Assembly: GCA_017640605.1 (NCBI GenBank)
Contig: JAEPQH010000023.1
Coordinates: 1-45,926, forward strand
Length of the DNA: 45,926 nucleotides
Direction: 5' to 3'
Source: Balneolaceae bacterium
Lineage (GTDB): Bacteria; Bacteroidota; Rhodothermia; Balneolales; Balneolaceae
The notes beneath the pieces were generated by a model. That model did not search any database and was not told the DNA's origin. It saw nothing but the letters and a program-made list of their open reading frames with translations. Shown here piece after piece: positions 1-8,135 of this stretch (its first letter is position 1; each line of letters starts with the position of its first letter). Position numbers and translations under genes: made by a program.

Positions 1-1575
1 CCACACGCTCAGTTGAGCGCCCACGCCTTGGGTATTAGCCCCTTCCCCACGCAATTCAACCATCAGCCAGTTTCCAAGTCCGCGCTCAGAAGCGGTGTTT
101 TTGTACACAAAAGCCGGCATGTTCACGTTGTTGACCACCAAGTCCAGATCGCCGTCGTTATCCAGATCGCCATAGGCTGAGCCATTGGAAAAACTTGGTG
201 TGGCCAATCCCCACTCAGCGGCTTTGTTTTCGAAATTCAAATCACCTTGACCGGCAAACATATAATTTGGTACAGGTACAGAAGGGATATCCTGAAAAAG
301 TTCTTCGATTGGGCGATTTTCGCGTATTACTTCAGTGAATGTATCCGGATCGGAATAATAAGTCACATAATCCATATCGGTGAGATCCTGATAAATCCCA
401 TTAGCCACGAATAGATCATTATTTCCATTTAAATCGAAATCGGCGATGAGTGCAGCCCAGCTCCAATCGGTCGCTTCAACGTCTAACCAGCGACCTAATT
501 CTGAAAATTCCGCATTTCCGGTATTGAATAACAATGCGTTTCGAGTGTATTGATGATGATATCCGGTTTGCACTTTTTGCTGATATCGGTCCCAGCTATC
601 GAAGGCCGTTTTGGTTTTAAAGCGTTCTTCGGGTTCCGGTAACATATCGGTTACAAACACCTCGGGAGCTCCGTCATGGTTCAAATCAGCGATGTCAGCT
701 CCCATTGAGTTCATACTGATGGAACCTGCATTCGATTCTATAACTTCGCTAAATGTGCCATCCTGATTATTCAGATACAGATAATCACGCTCAAAAAAAT
801 CATTGGAAACGTAGATATCCGGCCAGGTATCTCCATTTAAATCTCCAATACTTACACCAAGCCCGAATCCAATTTTACTGCCGTAGATTCCGGCTACATC
901 GCTTACATCAGTAAACTTTTCACCATCATTTCGGTAGAGTTTATTCCCTCCTTCGGGATCACGTACTTCGCGCATCCCTTCTTTCATATCAAAACCACCT
1001 ACAGGTGAAAACGAGTTGTTGAGTAAGTAAAGATCCAGATCACCATCTTTATCATAATCGAAGAACACTGAATGATTGGAAAGTCCTAAATCATCGATCC
1101 CATACTCAGCAGCTTTTTCGGTAAAAGTGAGATCGCCGTTGTTAATAAAAAGTTCGTTATTACGATTCTGTCCGGTTGGGGTACCGGATTTTGATACATA
1201 AATATCGAGGAAACCATCCGCATTTATATCGGCGAAGCTTACTCCGGTTGACCAAACATTCGGGGAAGCCACACCCGCTGATTCGGTAATGTCTTCGAAC
1301 TGAAAGTTGCCTTTATTCAGATAAAGTTTGTTATCTACCTGATTGCCAACAAAGAAAATATCCACCAAACCATCATTATTGATGTCTCCCAGACCTACGC
1401 CACCGCCATTATAAAAATTACGATAGGTGTAGGGGTTCAAGTCTCTTGTAAACTCCAGGTCATTCGAAAATTCTATTCCTGATATACCGGAATAATCTTC
1501 GAATAAGGATTCCTGATTAGTAGAGCAGGAAATTAAAGCAACTAATAAAAAAACAGTGAAATACCGTTGGTACAT
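1..1575 (-). CDS. CRTAC1-like FG-GAP/VCBS repeat lipoprotein, 3' end outside the window
   Basis: The first 525 codons are present and the frame is still open at base 1. The N-terminus is a lipoprotein signal (MYQRYFTVFLLVALISCSTN) with Cys17 as the likely lipid-anchored residue, so the protein is predicted to be outer-membrane or surface attached. The rest is a run of FG-GAP/VCBS repeats carrying calcium-binding D-x-(D/N)-x-D-G-x-x-D loops such as DINNDGLVDIFF, DYDKDGDLDLYL and DLDNDGDLDLVV. These repeats normally build a beta-propeller. The final visible stretch resembles the start of an ASPIC/UnbV domain. It is clearly a paralogue of the FG-GAP gene at 8136-11498: both begin with an NGGGV...GD(L/I)NNDGL block followed by WSTGVS. 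It lies 68 bp downstream of susD, beyond a terminator hairpin. A glycan-binding or adhesion role is inferred from the SusCD neighbours; no enzyme motif was seen. Confidence 0.85.
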   Translation of the reverse strand, partial: MYQRYFTVFLLVALISCSTNQESLFEDYSGISGIEFSNDLEFTRDLNPYTYRNFYNGGGVGLGDINNDGLVDIFFVGNQVDNKLYLNKGNFQFEDITESAGVASPNVWSTGVSFADINADGFLDIYVSKSGTPTGQNRNNELFINNGDLTFTEKAAEYGIDDLGLSNHSVFFDYDKDGDLDLYLLNNSFSPVGGFDMKEGMREVRDPEGGNKLYRNDGEKFTDVSDVAGIYGSKIGFGLGVSIGDLNGDTWPDIYVSNDFFERDYLYLNNQDGTFSEVIESNAGSISMNSMGADIADLNHDGAPEVFVTDMLPEPEERFKTKTAFDSWDRYQQKVQTGYHHQYTRNALLFNTGNAEFSELGRWLDVEATDWSWAALIADFDLNGNNDLFVANGIYQDLTDMDYVTYYSDPDTFTEVIRENRPIEELFQDIPSVPVPNYMFAGQGDLNFENKAAEWGLATPSFSNGSAYGDLDNDGDLDLVVNNVNMPAFVYKNTASERGLGNWLMVELRGEGANTQGVGAQLSVW

Positions 1576-1582
1576 AACAGAT

Positions 1583-1618
1583 AAAAAAATAGGGCTGCTA
1601 TGAATATAGCAACCCTAT
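1583..1618 (-). terminator. Rho-independent terminator after susD
   Basis: Read on the minus strand, ATAGGGTTGCTAT pairs with ATAGCAGCCCTAT across an ATTC loop. This gives a 13-bp stem with one wobble pair, followed directly by seven T. It lies 25 nt after the susD stop and 14 nt before the start codon of the downstream FG-GAP gene. It therefore either ends the susCD message or lets only part of it reach the next gene. Confidence 0.8.
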
Positions 1619-1643
1619 GAATTTGATGTTCAACTAATGCTGA

Positions 1644-3200
1644 TTAGTAATCTGCATGTTGAGTTAATGAACCGTCTTGAGTGGCATTAATCTGATCTAG
1701 GGGAATTGGCATAACGTTTTTGTAGCTATCGTTATGTCCGTCTTTTTCCCACCAAGCATCACCCCATGCATCAAAACGGATGAGGTCGGTTCTACGCTTT
1801 GATTCCTGGAAGAATTCTCGTCCTAATTCAGCTAAGAACTGATCGGCAGTTAACGAAGAGAAATTAGAAACACCTGCTCTAGCACGAATTTGATTCACTA
1901 AACCAAGCGTAGTTGCATTGCTCCAGTTTGCATCACGTCGTGCAACAGCTTCTGCTTTTGCCATCAATACATCAGCGTAACGAAGAATGGTATAATCGTT
2001 ATCCATTTCGTTACCTTGACCGATTTTGAAAGAGAATTTTCCAAGACGAGCACCAGCCTGACGTGAACCATTTGGTGCTAGCTCATTAATCGCAGGAGTG
2101 TAGTTAATTGGCGCTCCATCCGGATCCGCTTTATCGAAAGCAACATCCAAAATTGGATTTCCATTTAAATCTGTTTGCGGACCAGCAATGAAACTTGCTT
2201 CGCGACGCACATCATTTGCATCAAATGAATTGTAAAATTCTTCTAACGTTGAATATCCGTTCCATGGTTGGTTTTGAAGATCAAAGGTCAACTGAGAAGG
2301 ATAGTGCAATGTCATTTGAGCAAAGTTCATACCTGAACCGGTTACCTCATCATAAGGAGCGATGAAGATATGCTCAACATTATCTACGTTATCTGGCGCA
2401 AATACAGCTGCGAAATCAGAATCCAGATCATACTGTCCTGAATTGATTACCATATCAGCAGCGTCAATAGCTTCCTGCCAAGCCGGGGTACCGGTTCCAG
2501 GAGTATATGGGTAAGGACGTGTATACACTTCTGCATTCAAATAAATCTTAGCAAGCATCGCGTATGCAGAATACTCATTTAAGCGTGAGTATCCATTGTT
2601 CGTACCCAAATCAGGAATGGATTCAGTGATTTCACGAACAACGAAATCATACACTGCCGGACGATCAACTTGTGGAGCATCAACACCCGGTGTGGTTACA
2701 ATTTTAACCCGACCGAAGGTGTCCATCAATCTCCAGTAGAAGAATGCACGTAATACACGTAGCTGTGCCGTTTGATTCGCATTTAATCCGCCACCTGCAA
2801 GTAGAGAATTAACTTCGGTTACACCACCATAGTTTTGAGTCCAAGCTCCATTTAAACCTGGGTTTGTTGGACGGAAATCGTGGCGATGCATGTTTAACCA
2901 AATACCACCGTCAAACCAGTCACCACCCTTTTGAGTAATTACGGCTTCATCGGTTGGGATTTCAGTGATTGAGAAATAACCACCGTGATTTGCAGTACCA
3001 TTAAGAACCTGCGCATACGCAGCACTTAATCCATCATTAGGAATGGTACCATTCACATTTGGAGTAGCACCTAATCCGGGATTATTAGGAGTTAAATCTT
3101 CTTCGGTGAAATCACCTCGAAGATTTTCATCCAAATCCGAACAGGCAACTCCAACAAATACTGTCAAAGCGACTAATAATATTCTGTTTAGATATTTCAT
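1644..3200 (-). CDS. SusD/RagB-family glycan-binding lipoprotein
   Basis: This 518-residue protein has a typical SusD lipoprotein signal with a VGVACSD lipobox (Cys20), placing it on the outer leaflet of the outer membrane as the lid of a SusC transporter. Family features visible are an aromatic-rich N-terminal half with a TPR-like helical core (QLRVLRAFFYWRLMDTFG, then SRLNEYSAYAMLAKIYLN) and the conserved C-terminal part (DYTILRYADVLMAKAEA, then LVNQIRARAG, and a closing EFFQESKRRTDLIRFD). Length is normal for the family (500-600). It starts 18 bp after the susC stop, so the two are surely co-transcribed. The ligand cannot be read from the sequence. The nearby GH13 gene and LacI-type operator candidates hint at a glucan, but this is weak. 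Confidence 0.95.
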   Translation of the reverse strand: MKYLNRILLVALTVFVGVACSDLDENLRGDFTEEDLTPNNPGLGATPNVNGTIPNDGLSAAYAQVLNGTANHGGYFSITEIPTDEAVITQKGGDWFDGGIWLNMHRHDFRPTNPGLNGAWTQNYGGVTEVNSLLAGGGLNANQTAQLRVLRAFFYWRLMDTFGRVKIVTTPGVDAPQVDRPAVYDFVVREITESIPDLGTNNGYSRLNEYSAYAMLAKIYLNAEVYTRPYPYTPGTGTPAWQEAIDAADMVINSGQYDLDSDFAAVFAPDNVDNVEHIFIAPYDEVTGSGMNFAQMTLHYPSQLTFDLQNQPWNGYSTLEEFYNSFDANDVRREASFIAGPQTDLNGNPILDVAFDKADPDGAPINYTPAINELAPNGSRQAGARLGKFSFKIGQGNEMDNDYTILRYADVLMAKAEAVARRDANWSNATTLGLVNQIRARAGVSNFSSLTADQFLAELGREFFQESKRRTDLIRFDAWGDAWWEKDGHNDSYKNVMPIPLDQINATQDGSLTQHADY

Positions 3201-3218
3201 ATGAATAGTTATTTAGAA

Positions 3219-6200
3219 TTAAAATCCAATATTTACACCGAACGTAAAGGTACGCGCAGTAAAATAATTGTAACGTCGGTCGATACCCGGAGATAATACA
3301 TCAGGAGTATCTGATGGACGTCCACCATTGTCCACGGTTCCGAAGTCCTGCAGAACCGGCTCAGGGTCAATACCAGAATAATTTGTAATGGTAAATGCAT
3401 TCTGAATACTGAAGTACGCTCTTAATCGATTGAAGCTACTCATTTCGCTGGTGTCGAAATTATAACCAATTGTGAAGTTATCGAGTTTCACAAAATCAGC
3501 TTTTTCAACGTATAGAGAACTGAATTGCGATACGGTAAGTCCGTCAACGGCTTTGTCGGTTGCAATTCTGTTGTAAGAGTTGATTGCACCCGGATCGATC
3601 GGCTCATAGAAAGCACGGAAAGTATTTACAAGACTATGACCGAAAGCACCTCGGAAGAAAGCGTTTACGTCCCAGTTTTTGTAGGCAAATTGGTTAGTCC
3701 AACCGATTTCGAAATCAGGGATACCATTACCAAGTTGCTGGAAATCACCGTTATCAGCAAGGGCATTCCCTTGATCAGCGATTACTTGACCATCACCATT
3801 CAGATCTTTGAAAATTGGCGATCCATCATCAGCAACACCGTCGAACACAGGTCCCCAAATCTGGCCAATTTCTTCACCCACTGCTACACGAATCATGTCG
3901 GTAGAGTTTTGACCCGGTGCACCTAAGTTCGCTCTCATTTCTTCATCAATAGTGAACTCTTCAAGCGTCGTGTTGTAGGTACTGAAGATTAAACCGGTTG
4001 TCCATGACATATCCTGATCTACAATTGCATCGTAATCAAGAGAGATTTCAAAACCATTTGTCTTGAGCTCTCCAACGTTTTGATATTGAGTAGTTGCACC
4101 GGTAATAGACTCGGCAGCAGGGATATCAACTTCAAGGATGAAATCATTAATAGTTCTTGTGTACACATCAATAGCACCACGTAAACGATCGTCCATTAAT
4201 GCATAATCAAGTCCTACGTTAAGCTCTGCTTTTTCCTCCCATTTTAAGTCTGGGTTAGGTTCGTTAGAAGCCGTGATTTGCTGAGCGTTAAAGTCATACG
4301 TGTACTGAGCTACAGATAATCCAGATGGGCCGGGAAGAGCACCGGTTACACCATAACCAACACGAATCTTTAACTGATCCATCATATCGATAGGTGCATA
4401 TCTTAAGATGTCAGCTCCAATACCAACAGCCGGGAATAAACCCCATTGGTTGTCTTCACCAAGCTTGGTAGATCCTTCCTGACGAACAGAAGCGTTAAAG
4501 AAAATTGCATCGTCATAGGTTAGATTTAAACGACCGAAGTAAGCGATGATACGCTCATCCGGAGAACCGAATGTTTCGATTACCGTATTTCCAATACCGT
4601 TGATTCTTGGGTCACCAGATAGATCCATACCGTAATAACCAAGTTCATCCGACGGAAGGTTACCTAATTGTATGATAAAGTCTTCATAGAATTCTTCCTG
4701 GAACGAATATCCGACAGTAGCATCTAAATTGATCATATCGAAAGAGTTTCGGTATTGACCATATGTCTCAAACAAAGTGAATTTACGATCTTCAAAACCT
4801 CTTCTACCTAAGCCTGTAGCATTCAAACCTCTAAAGAAAGAAGTACTAGGATAAAATTCTGCAACAGAAAGTGATCGGAACTGCTGACCATAATTTGCAT
4901 TCACCGAAATATTATCGGTTACAGCAAAATCAGCTTGTGCATTAAAATTGATGTCTTTTCTTTGACCTTCACTTACGTTTTGCTCGATGATTGCAACAGG
5001 ATTGAAGTTGTCAAACAAAATTGCCTGGAAATACTGTCCGTTGTCAAATCGAACCGGAGCCGTTGGGTTATATAGAGCAGCATAACGTAGAGCTTCATTG
5101 AATGAGAAGTTTTGCTCTCTTTTGGTTGAAGCAAGATTCAAGCTCACATTTAAGCGGTTATCAATAGCACTGTGATTGATGTTTGCTCGTGCGTTGATTT
5201 GATCAAAGCCTGAACCTTCAAGAATACCATTGATATCACGGAAGTTAGTAGACACACGATATTGCGTATTCACTGAACCACCAGAAACAGATAAGTTATG
5301 CACTTGAGAAACACTTGTTCGTGTAACTAAATCGATCCAATCAGTTTGGCTGCCTAGATCGTTACCACCTGCGTTGATGTACTCACTTGGTGACATTACA
5401 TCAATTTCGTTTTGGATGGCATCGATGGCCAAATATCCATTATAATTGATACGAGTATTGTCTTCGCCACTAGTTTGGCTAGAAGATCTTTCCCCTTTTT
5501 TGGTAGTTACCAAGATTACACCGGAAGAACCACGCGAACCATAAATAGCCGCTGCAGAACCATCCTTTAATACGTTGATAGTTTCAATATCATTAGGATC
5601 TACGTTATCTAATGAAGCACCAATTACCCCATCAATAACAACTAAAGGCTCGGTGTTAGCACCTACGGTAGAAATACCGCGCAAACGAATAGTTGGAGTA
5701 GAGTTTGGATCTCCCCCTTTATTGTAGATACTTAAACCGGGAACTTTACCTTGCAATAATTGGGCAGGAGCGTTTACGTTACCTTGGTTGAATTCTGCTT
5801 CACCAATAGTGGCAACCGAAGACGTAATTTCTTTTTCGTCTTGTGCACCATAACCAACTACCACTACATCATCGAGGAATTGAATGTCTTGCGACATTTC
5901 TACGTCGATTGTGCTGCGACCATCAATTTGAACTTCTTGGGTTACATAACCGATCGAAGAAAAGACAAGGGTTTCTGCGTCTGTGGGTACTGAGAGTGAG
6001 TAGGTACCATCTATTCCGGTAGATGTACCAATAAGTGTACCTTTTACTAATACGTTTACCGCTGGAATTCCGGTTCCGTCGGCCGCATCAGTTACTGTAC
6101 CGGTAATGGTACGTCTTGATTGTGCTGAACTAGTATCCATAGCAAGAACTACCAGAACTACTCCTATTGTTAAACATAGGAAAGATCGAGCAATCCGAGC

Positions 6201-6233
6201 CAGCATCTTGGATGAAATCCAATTTTTGAGCAT
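3219..6233 (-). CDS. SusC/RagA-family TonB-dependent outer-membrane transporter
   Basis: The product is a 1004-residue TonB-linked receptor of the SusC type that imports oligosaccharides or other large ligands with its SusD partner. The order is a signal peptide (about 1-38, ending SSAQS), a carboxypeptidase-regulatory-like beta-sandwich (about 42-112, TITGTVTDAADGTGIPAVNV), the TonB-box/plug region (DDVVVVGYG at about 121-129, then LVVIDGV and DPNDIETINVLKDGSAAAIYG, with VILVTTKKG), and a 22-strand barrel to a C-terminal phenylalanine (TFGVNIGF). All signature motifs are intact and the length is normal. It is the first gene of susCD and has 535 bp of non-coding DNA upstream. An internal Met at residue 10 could also be the start. 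Confidence 0.95.
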   Translation of the reverse strand: MLKNWISSKMLARIARSFLCLTIGVVLVVLAMDTSSAQSRRTITGTVTDAADGTGIPAVNVLVKGTLIGTSTGIDGTYSLSVPTDAETLVFSSIGYVTQEVQIDGRSTIDVEMSQDIQFLDDVVVVGYGAQDEKEITSSVATIGEAEFNQGNVNAPAQLLQGKVPGLSIYNKGGDPNSTPTIRLRGISTVGANTEPLVVIDGVIGASLDNVDPNDIETINVLKDGSAAAIYGSRGSSGVILVTTKKGERSSSQTSGEDNTRINYNGYLAIDAIQNEIDVMSPSEYINAGGNDLGSQTDWIDLVTRTSVSQVHNLSVSGGSVNTQYRVSTNFRDINGILEGSGFDQINARANINHSAIDNRLNVSLNLASTKREQNFSFNEALRYAALYNPTAPVRFDNGQYFQAILFDNFNPVAIIEQNVSEGQRKDINFNAQADFAVTDNISVNANYGQQFRSLSVAEFYPSTSFFRGLNATGLGRRGFEDRKFTLFETYGQYRNSFDMINLDATVGYSFQEEFYEDFIIQLGNLPSDELGYYGMDLSGDPRINGIGNTVIETFGSPDERIIAYFGRLNLTYDDAIFFNASVRQEGSTKLGEDNQWGLFPAVGIGADILRYAPIDMMDQLKIRVGYGVTGALPGPSGLSVAQYTYDFNAQQITASNEPNPDLKWEEKAELNVGLDYALMDDRLRGAIDVYTRTINDFILEVDIPAAESITGATTQYQNVGELKTNGFEISLDYDAIVDQDMSWTTGLIFSTYNTTLEEFTIDEEMRANLGAPGQNSTDMIRVAVGEEIGQIWGPVFDGVADDGSPIFKDLNGDGQVIADQGNALADNGDFQQLGNGIPDFEIGWTNQFAYKNWDVNAFFRGAFGHSLVNTFRAFYEPIDPGAINSYNRIATDKAVDGLTVSQFSSLYVEKADFVKLDNFTIGYNFDTSEMSSFNRLRAYFSIQNAFTITNYSGIDPEPVLQDFGTVDNGGRPSDTPDVLSPGIDRRYNYFTARTFTFGVNIGF

Positions 6234-6768
6234 AACTAAGAATTTAGATTATAGGTTAGATTGAGAGGAGACAAGTAAGCTATGCGTGTAATCGCTTCCA
6301 TAAACACATCGTAGCGCTTCCATCGATGACTGAATTTTGATTACATAGATGACCATAGTGAGTTTTCCTGACTCCGGGAAAAAAATGTGCATACTTCAAG
6401 TAAATAGCAACCTGAAATAAATTCGTACATTTCTGGGAATTTTTCTCAAACCGTTTACTGAAAAATTGTTCTAAAATTATTCCGACAAAAATAGAACCGC
6501 GAAAGTTGCTACCATTTAACACTTCAGCATACTGCTCCGTGCAACAAATCGGAGTAATTTTAATTACTTGCACAAATTGGTATTGATATAATTTAATGGA
6601 CATTGCACCAGTCCTCACCCAAAAAATTTGGCAGTTATTTCAGTTATTCCAACCGAAATAAATTTCTCCGAATATAGATTGAGTAGCAATTAGACCAACA
6701 CTTTTGAGAAAATTTCCAAAATTAAAATCACTCTCATATATACTTGAAAGTAATTAGCTTACACTCGA
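6234..6768. other. Non-coding region upstream of susC
   Basis: This 535-bp AT-rich gap lies between the haloperoxidase-like gene and susC. A 112-codon open frame on the minus strand (6280-6618) has no family resemblance and covers the operator-like sites, so it is not called as a gene. A TAnnTTTG-type box (TATTTTTG on the minus strand, 6486-6493) is a possible promoter core, without a clear -33 partner. Two operator-like sites are listed separately. No terminator for the upstream gene was recognised. Confidence 0.5.
6287..6322 (-). promoter_or_regulatory. Two LacI-type (cre-like) operator candidates upstream of susC
   Basis: On the minus strand 6287-6300 reads TGGAAGCGATTACA. This fits the LacI/CcpA-type consensus TGWAANCGNTNWCA at all positions except the third and is an imperfect palindrome with a central CG. 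A second, weaker copy (TGGAAGCGCTACGA) lies at 6309-6322. Both share ATGGAAGCG, exactly 22 bp apart, or about two helical turns, as expected for a tandem operator on one DNA face. They lie 54-90 bp upstream of the susC start. No LacI gene is in the window, so the regulator is unknown. Confidence 0.45.
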
Positions 6769-8121
6769 TTAATCATTGTCTGCAATTGGCTCATTTCCAA
6801 GGGTGATCTGGCTTGTAACAAAAGATCCTACTCCCTGCCCTTGGGTGATCCCATGTTCAGCTGCCATTCGATAGTGAATTCCACCATAGAGCCTGCTAAC
6901 GGCTGCTTCGTCGGATGCTTCGATAAATGAATTGAAAGTTCGAACCGGTAATCCATACTTGATTTCGGTGGTATCTTCGAAATAGAAATTATCACCAAAT
7001 AGATGGGTTAATGCTTCTGCAGCAGCCCGTGAAATCACGCTATGGCCACTGGTATATTCCGGAAAAGGTGGCGTTTGTAGTAGTGGAACCCATTCCGCAT
7101 CAATATGCTTATTAATCACAGTTTCGGGTCGAATTAAATTACTACGGAATTTTTCATCCCAGGAACTGATAAACCCATCAAACAATGCAATAGAAGTTAG
7201 TGCATAGGTTTCCGCCGAACGCGCCCAATCTGCATTTTCGGATTGAGCTGCAATTCCCGCTATTCCCATCCAGTGACCACCCGGTGTTAGTTTTTTGATA
7301 GAAAACATAAAATGCCCTCTTAATTGCATGGCAAATGGATTGCAATCCCAGAACTTGGCAATTTCAATTTGTTCTTCGGTCAGATTATTCCCAATCTCAT
7401 ACACCTCATAGGTCTGCTTATAAAACTCTGAACCTTCTTCTAAACTAAATGGCACAGGTGGTTCAGGTTTAAACTGATCGGCGCTTGTCATTACAAAAGG
7501 TCGGATTTTGTTCCAGCTGGGCTCAATGGCATCCATATAGGCGGGTGGAGTTGGAATCCATCGTCCGGGTTCGTCGGTCACGGGGAATTTCTCGGTACCT
7601 CTTGTTTCTTTGTAATTATCGGTATTTAAATAGGCAATCACATGATCGGCAACCTGATCGCCGTAGTTTTTGGAAGCTTCGAGTTGTTTTTTGGATAATC
7701 CATTCGAGCGAAGTTGTTGATATACCGAGTCGCGATAACTATCCAGCATTTCAGTAGAAAAGAGCAACTCATCTCCTACACGAAAAAGGGCATGTAAACT
7801 CGCCAACTCGAGAACAACTTCTTCATCTTGATTAGCAGGTCCTTCAGTAAACTCATTAATTTGTCCACCCAGACTTCGATATTCCGACATATTAAGTGCC
7901 ATTACTTCGTATGCAGCAATGGAAGCATAACCGTGAACACGGCTGGCAACTGGTGGCGAGAAAATATCATGCACCATGATATCGGTGATTTGCTCCATCG
8001 CATTATGAAGCAATGTTGGATCGGTGGCTCCCGCTTCTTCAGGGGATTTTATCTCCTCACATCCTGTAAATCCAATCCATACTAAAAGTGCAAGTGCAAC
8101 TGAAATTCGTAAGCTCTTCAT
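6769..8121 (-). CDS. Vanadium-dependent haloperoxidase / PAP2-superfamily lipoprotein
   Basis: This is a 450-residue protein with a lipoprotein signal (lipobox GFTGCEE, Cys21). The vanadate/phosphate-binding motifs of the haloperoxidase-PAP2 superfamily are all in the C-terminal third: K-x6-RP (Lys324 to Arg331-Pro332), a TSGH variant of PSGH (357-360), and SR-x5-H (Ser409, Arg410, His416). The all-helical layout and length fit the bacterial vanadium haloperoxidase-like branch. These proteins are predicted to oxidise halides with peroxide or to act as acid phosphatases; the sequence alone cannot decide which. It starts 14 bp after the FG-GAP gene stop, so the two form an operon, with DUF3078 upstream and susCD 535 bp downstream. 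The third motif is followed by AAEHG rather than the classic H-x3-D. Confidence 0.85.
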   Translation of the reverse strand: MKSLRISVALALLVWIGFTGCEEIKSPEEAGATDPTLLHNAMEQITDIMVHDIFSPPVASRVHGYASIAAYEVMALNMSEYRSLGGQINEFTEGPANQDEEVVLELASLHALFRVGDELLFSTEMLDSYRDSVYQQLRSNGLSKKQLEASKNYGDQVADHVIAYLNTDNYKETRGTEKFPVTDEPGRWIPTPPAYMDAIEPSWNKIRPFVMTSADQFKPEPPVPFSLEEGSEFYKQTYEVYEIGNNLTEEQIEIAKFWDCNPFAMQLRGHFMFSIKKLTPGGHWMGIAGIAAQSENADWARSAETYALTSIALFDGFISSWDEKFRSNLIRPETVINKHIDAEWVPLLQTPPFPEYTSGHSVISRAAAEALTHLFGDNFYFEDTTEIKYGLPVRTFNSFIEASDEAAVSRLYGGIHYRMAAEHGITQGQGVGSFVTSQITLGNEPIADND

Positions 8122-8135
8122 TTCTATTTAATTCT

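Noticed and set aside
6280-6618. Open frame of 112 codons upstream of susC
   Set aside because: It has low-complexity composition, no family resemblance and no ribosome-binding context, and it covers the operator-like sites of the susC leader.
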